The notes beneath the pieces were generated by a model, which saw nothing but the letters and a program-made list of their open reading frames with translations, was not told the DNA's origin and did not search any database. The translations under genes were made by a program, and so were the position numbers. Shown here one piece after another: positions 14,030 to 14,282 of a DNA stretch of 14,282 bases (within the stretch, counting starts at the first letter, position 1; each line of letters opens with the position of its first letter). Origin of the DNA: Oscillospiraceae bacterium (GTDB lineage Bacteria; Bacillota; Clostridia; Oscillospirales; Oscillospiraceae); the NCBI GenBank assembly GCA_017458885.1, contig JAFSZQ010000043.1, forward strand, positions 1-14,282, read 5' to 3'.

Positions 14030-14282
14030 GTGAAGACCTCGCGGCTGAAGACCATCGTCATCGCCATCCTCGCGCTGGTCAACGCCTTTTTGCTCGCGCT
14101 GCTTTTGAACCGCGGCGCGCAGGAGCGCGCCGCGCGTTCGCGCGCGGCGGCGCAGCTCGTGGAGCTTTACGCCGCGAGCGGCGTGGAGCTGCCCTCGGCG
14201 CTGATCCCGCGCGAGGCGGCGCGTCTCGCGCCCGCCGAGCCCGCCCGCAGCGCCGACGCGGAAAGCGCCTTTGCCGAGGCGC
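14030..14282 (+). CDS. Putative WalI/YycI-like protein, N-terminal ~84 residues (3' end outside window)
   Basis: Frame open from a GTG at 14030 to the window edge. It begins MKTSRLKTIVIAILALVN and has one transmembrane segment (~8-27), followed by a charged, alanine-rich stretch (~30-84). YycI proteins typically begin with a few basic residues and a K-T/I hydrophobic anchor of this sort, and follow yycH in the wal operon, where YycH and YycI together control WalK. AAAGGAG lies 10 nt before the GTG. The conserved C-terminal domain that would settle the assignment is outside the window, so the call rests on topology and gene order. Confidence 0.6.
   Translation, partial: MKTSRLKTIVIAILALVNAFLLALLLNRGAQERAARSRAAAQLVELYAASGVELPSALIPREAARLAPAEPARSADAESAFAEA

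Overview
The window reads as a chromosomal segment of a high-GC, endospore-forming member of the Clostridia (Bacillota), possibly an Oscillospiraceae-like or Christensenellales-like gut bacterium. The evidence is a SpoIIP sporulation hydrolase with a sigma-E-like promoter, a WalR/WalK-type two-component system followed by WalH-like and WalI-like membrane proteins, WalJ next to RlmH, Firmicutes-style Shine-Dalgarno sites, and GC- and GTG/TTG-rich genes. The genus cannot be fixed from the sequence alone. No phage, CRISPR array, tRNA or rRNA gene was seen.

Layout. Positions 1-935 (minus) hold the N-terminal three quarters of a guanine deaminase. It diverges from spoIIP (1061-2218, plus); a sigma-A-like promoter and a sigma-E-like promoter sit back to back between them. 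spoIIP ends at a two-way terminator shared with a convergent minus-strand cluster: a MATE transporter (5255-6592), walJ (4438-5223), rlmH (3983-4465) and the phosphoglucomutase pgcA (2244-3968). walJ has its own promoter, placed so that its mRNA would be leaderless. Next comes a second minus-strand unit, smpB - ppiB - ssrA (8090 down to 6705). It supplies both halves of the trans-translation ribosome rescue system with a cyclophilin gene between them, and ends at a strong terminator.

From 8268 onward everything is on the plus strand: a membrane-anchored GDPD-family phosphodiesterase, a Nudix ADP-ribose pyrophosphatase, the response regulator walR, a 411-bp gap, the sensor kinase walK, a WalH-like protein and the start of a WalI-like protein, which is cut by the window end. 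In Bacillus the wal operon is normally walRKHIJ, with rlmH nearby. Here walJ and rlmH stay together but lie about 4.5 kb from walR on the opposite strand, so the operon has been split or rearranged.

The most unusual feature is the gap between walR and walK. It holds a roughly 352-bp stretch (10535-10886) of much lower GC than the genes around it, bounded by near-perfect 20/21-nt inverted repeats, with no convincing gene. It looks like a MITE-like or structured-RNA repeat lying between the two halves of what is usually an essential cell-wall regulator. Eight of the fourteen protein genes start with GTG or TTG, so naive start calling goes wrong for several of them.
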